A stretch of 64,000 nucleotides of DNA, taken from the NCBI GenBank assembly GCA_014898415.1, contig RCTD01000032.1, positions 186,001 through 250,000 of the forward strand. Direction: 5' to 3'. The translations under genes and the position numbers were made by a program. A model generated the notes under the pieces. That model was not told the origin of the DNA. It did not search any database and was given only the letters and a program-made list of their open reading frames with translations. The first letter of the stretch is position 1; every line of letters begins with the position of its first letter. Source of the stretch: Stromatinia cepivora. Lineage: Eukaryota; Ascomycota; Leotiomycetes; Helotiales; Sclerotiniaceae. Positions 60,300 to 64,000 of this stretch are shown here, one piece after another.

Positions 60300-63200
60300 A
60301 AATTCTATAATCCTATTATTTATATCTTATAAATTGAGAAGGGATCAAAAGTATTCGAACTTTTGTCTTGTAAGATTCTTAATGAGTCTGTTAGCAGTTA
60401 TATTGGTGATCGATAGATAGATTATATAAAAGTTCCTTTTTGAATATTTTTGATGTAACCATATATTTTGGATATCTATATAATGTAGTTTCGTAGTGAT
60501 TCGTTTGTTCTTATCAATTACCAATCTGATCGTTTACTGGTTATTGCAGAAGATTATTACAAACTCTTTTATTATTAAATCGATTTCTTTTAAGAAATAT
60601 AGGATTGCCATAGTTTCTTTTGATATATATTCGACTCCGAGAAGTTCTGCTTTGATAATCGAGGTAGTCATAATATCTTACTTGAACGCTTTTTATACGA
60701 TTAAACCATCGAAAAGAGATATAATATACCCCTAAAATAATCGACAAGTATCTAGATCATCTACAAAAAAAGTATCTGAAAAGATAAGAAGTTATAGTAT
60801 TTGATCATCACTATATTGGATCGCGAGATATCTTGTATTCCATAGATATTATAAATAATGATCGATAACTTTTATATAATCATTCGATAGATTGATCAAA
60901 TAATGGCTTAATTGCAAAGTAGTGAATGATATATCCACTTTTATAGTAATTGTAGTATATAATACTAAGCCCACTTTCTCTTAATACATTTTTATAATAT
61001 ATATAGAAGCTTGACCCTGATTTTTCCGAAATATCATTATCGGGAACAGTATATTTGCTATCCCATTTGTTGCTTTGAATTTCTTAGCAATCTTTTTAAT
61101 ATATATATTATAGATTAATTATAACTTTTTCTTGGATCAATTACGGAGTATACATATATCTAGAAACCATTTAATATTTCCCAGATCTTATAGTTTATAT
61201 ACAGCTTTGATTCCTTTGATGATCTTTATGGCAATTGATTCGTTTTTCTTATAATAAATAATCTGAACATCGTTTATAAAGAAAAGAATTATAATAATAT
61301 ACTCTAGATTAATATATAAATATAATTCCTCCTTGCATTATACCAATCCTAATTTCTCGAATATCCGAATGAAATCCCTAAACCATATAATTAGGGAATC
61401 TTGTAGATTATATAAAGCTCAATCGATTATAACATTTTTGTTTAGAATCTTATATCTATCAAATAGATAATATACAACTAGAATACCGGAAGGATCGTAT
61501 AGAATATTAACAAAAGTATTGATTATATTGTATTACTTTGTTTCGAGATTATATTTAACGATAATTATCATTACGATTCAGAATGATCAATTTATTAATA
61601 TAGCAGTGTAAATAATCTCAATAATATTTTTAGTCTAAAGATCTCCTTGTATTATTAAATATAAACGGCAATGAATAATTAAATTTTGATTATTGTATTT
61701 ATATATAAATATTTATTGAAAAGGGATTGATTTTGTAAATTCCGATTCAGAATCGATTTCATGTTAGGTTTTCCTTGCCTTAAGGTTATTAACCTCAAGA
61801 TCACAATTCTGTTTGAATCAATATTCTATTTGATAATCTTCTAATTAATGGTAAAAATGAGGTAACTTTAAAATTGCAAATGTGTGAATTCGAGGAAGTG
61901 GTATTGCCTGTAATCTACTGATTGTAATCCAGATGGAAGGTAATGATGGTTTTGCTTCAATTCCAATGGTAATTATATTATGAACTGTCATAAATTAAGA
62001 ACATTCCTTTATATTATTTATTCCTTACTGATCAGATCAGAATATAGAATAAAAATTGTTTAAGCAAAGTAAGTTTATTGAATTTGTCCTTTGAGATATG
62101 ATAGTTCCTATATAGAATCCAATATTGGGATTGCTTTCTTGATGGTATTGCTGTATACACAATTGCCTTCGTATATATACTGATTGCTTTAGAATATGAA
62201 AACCAGATGACTCCTGGAAGAGAGATGATTCTGAATAATAATCGTATAATTGAAACTCAAATGGATTGATCTGAGCCCTGGGTATTTCAATCCTTATAAT
62301 ACAAGTTCTCTTAGATATCTATTCGAGATTATAAATCTGCGAGTCCTTTATGAATCGATCAGATGAATGTATAGAGTACGGTAGTTTTTGTAATAACTGG
62401 ATTTCCTTTACAGAATATTCTGATTGATCATTCCAGTGTATATGCTTTTTTTTGGAATATTGAGGTTGATCGATTGGATCAGTCTCTAAATCACTTTTGT
62501 ATATATCATGAAGAACTTCGGTGGTACGATTAGTAGGCTTATATTCCATAATCTCTATATCAATATGTTCGATAAGGTCGGGATCTGTATTATTATTATG
62601 GGTATCTTTTTGAACAGTATTAATATCTTTATCTACAAAATATAATTGCTTTTTAATGAAAGAATCGGCTTTTTCAGTTTCTCCAATAAAAGGATTGATT
62701 AGTGTTTGTATATCTTTATTATATACTTTATCCTTATTATCTAAAGGATTAGGTGGATTGGATAATCCTAAATCGATTTCTTTATTCCCATTATCACTTT
62801 TCAGATCTGTGTTTTCCCCCAAAATCAGTTCGTTTGTAAACAGTAGATCTGAAATATATTTGATGAATGAATTAAGGGCTTTTCGATCTATAAAAATAAA
62901 TAGATGAATAAAGTCTTTATAATTATCCTCGTTTTGAATGATTATCCTATCTATTTCGATATAATCTTGTAGGTTAAGGGCTTTAGCAAACTGCTTAAGT
63001 TCTTCTGTAGTATGAATATCGATCATTTGATTGATGGAATCCATACGATAAGTGAATTCCTTATTGAACATTACATTTCGAATAATAATAACTTTATCGA
63101 ACTTGGATATCCATATACGGTAGATCAATGTACCTGGGATATAATCCATTAAATACCCAATATATACTTAAAGATTAGTTTTGTATTATTTTTTATTAAT

Positions 63201-64000
63201 TCCAATTTCTTTATTCTTATTCAAAGGGTAAACTCGATATTTATATTTGTAGATTCTATTCCAATTGGGATAGAGATTGTTAGATATTTTCTTTGCAAGT
63301 AGAGGATTATCTTTGCAAAGATAATTACAGAACTATGTATCGAATATCTTATTGGGTGATTTAAAGGATTTGATTTTCAAAGGACTTATATTATATAGGT
63401 AAATAATAGTTTGTATTACTTCCATCTATAATTTGTTCGGTAAACCTGTTGTAATCTGTATTTTTATTTGTTTTGTAATTATTTCTTGTTTTATGTGTTT
63501 TAATCCTTTATTAAATTCATATGTATAAGATAGGGATAGCTCAAATTCGATGTTTTTTTGTTTAATCCATTTTTCAAATAATATTGCTCCCATGACTTCA
63601 ATAATAGATATATCATTATCCTGTTTGATCGCTACGATCGCTAAGCTGTATTTACAGTGAACCCAGACTACAAAGCTTTGAATAATTGTAAATACTTCAT
63701 TGTATATTTTGCAGTAGATTGAATATAAAAAGATTTTGCCACAATACATTTCTTTGATCAATAGGAGTTATAATGTATTATTATACCTTTTATCGAAATC
63801 AAAAAGATCCTATTGGATTTTGTAGAAGGGCCGAGGTGGCTAGCAATCACTTAAAGTGTAAGAAATGATTTGCTTTGCATAAATGCAAATGCAGTTAGTA
63901 CAATTAGAACGAGTGATATCTTTTATTTTGACGTTTTGCGCTGTAAATACTAGATGTTTAAGAGCTTCCTTTTTTAAATGTCCGGAGTGTTTATATTATA
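60300..64000 (-). pseudogene. Degraded copia pol gene
   Basis: At 63850-63999 the minus strand shows GHLKKEALKHLVFTAQNV and a CTNC zinc-finger remnant. Integrase core remnants at 63426-63850 include RPFYKIQ-stop-DLFDFDK and FEKWIKQKNIEFELSLSYTY. The integrase C-terminal module at 63050-63149 reads YIPGTLIYRIWISKFDKV. A variable acidic linker of about 200 residues is open (62319-63050). RT remains at about 60850-61320 include FFINDVQII, where the catalytic YVDD is lost, and NIKWFLDI; KVGLVLYTTI and KVDISF follow. RNase H (60541-60747) shows RYYDYLDYQS. The pol end (about 60310-60500) reads TKLHYIDIQNMWLHQKY and RQKFEYF. Confidence 0.85.

Larger units (their letters stand above)
58077..64000 (-). 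mobile_element. Ty1/copia retrotransposon, minus strand, RIP-like decay, 5' part outside the window
   Basis: Reading the minus strand from the right edge, the order is gag-pre-integrase, integrase, reverse transcriptase, RNase H, an unexplained 1.9-kb segment, a G-run polypurine tract (58388-58393) and a 3' LTR. This order (integrase before RT) defines copia-type elements. Stops and amino-acid changes are spread through all domains, many of them Trp codons turned to TAA or TAG, so the copy cannot be autonomous. Confidence 0.85.

Noticed and set aside
59822..60301. 159-codon plus-strand frame as a host gene
   Set aside because: It lies inside the copia element region, is Lys/Ile-rich as expected of AT-rich DNA and lacks a domain. 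It is mentioned only as part of the unexplained segment.

Overview
This is nuclear DNA of a filamentous ascomycete. The protein complement, the short introns of about 45-130 nt (GTRNGT donors, CTAAC/CTGAT-like branch sites) and the mix of gene-dense sequence with an AT-rich block full of decayed retrotransposons fit a leotiomycete of the Botrytis/Sclerotinia type. The genus is an inference from general resemblance; no search could be run.

Left part (1-19484). The window opens inside a minus-strand WSC-domain cell-wall sensor gene. About 19 kb follow in which no protein gene could be supported. This stretch holds simple repeats, a telomere-like 9-bp repeat, and two non-autonomous DNA transposons: a 553-bp hAT-like element with a perfect 8-bp target duplication, and a 458-bp element with long terminal inverted repeats bounded by TA.

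Central gene-dense part (19485-51629). In order: AIM24 (-) and the mitochondrial Fe-S exporter ATM1 (+) sharing one promoter region; a small basic protein (+); a protein kinase (+) whose reading frame requires a 4-nt microexon; a prenylcysteine oxidase-like flavoprotein (-) divergent from chaperonin subunit CCT6 (+); a large membrane-anchored GH47 alpha-mannosidase (+) with a DSLKT minisatellite in its catalytic region; a decayed CorA-like gene (+) followed by a 45-bp minisatellite; an SKT5/CHS4-type chitin synthase regulator (+) whose CaaX box is split by an intron; a HOP2-type meiotic protein (+); and a short spliced ORF just ahead of a DUF7924-like protein (+) with PD-(D/E)XK-like residues. 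Splice joins were worked out by hand and each model keeps an open frame except the CorA-like gene. WSC sensor, SKT5 and GH47 relate to wall and glycan synthesis, and AIM24/ATM1 to mitochondria, but these are independent eukaryotic genes, not an operon.

Right part (about 51900-64000). Composition falls abruptly to very AT-rich sequence, as expected of repeat-induced point mutation (RIP). It contains one terminus of the long-TIR element, a short ORF of unknown nature, two solo LTRs of different families with 5-bp target duplications, and a minus-strand Ty1/copia element. Decayed integrase, reverse transcriptase and RNase H can be read from the right edge down to a 3' LTR at 58077-58387, with about 1.9 kb of unexplained sequence between the end of pol and that LTR.

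No clearly new multi-gene system was found. The strongest leads are the 4-nt microexon, the nuclease-like DUF7924 gene at the transposon border, the in-frame retainable intron in the SKT5 CaaX box, and the two MITE families.
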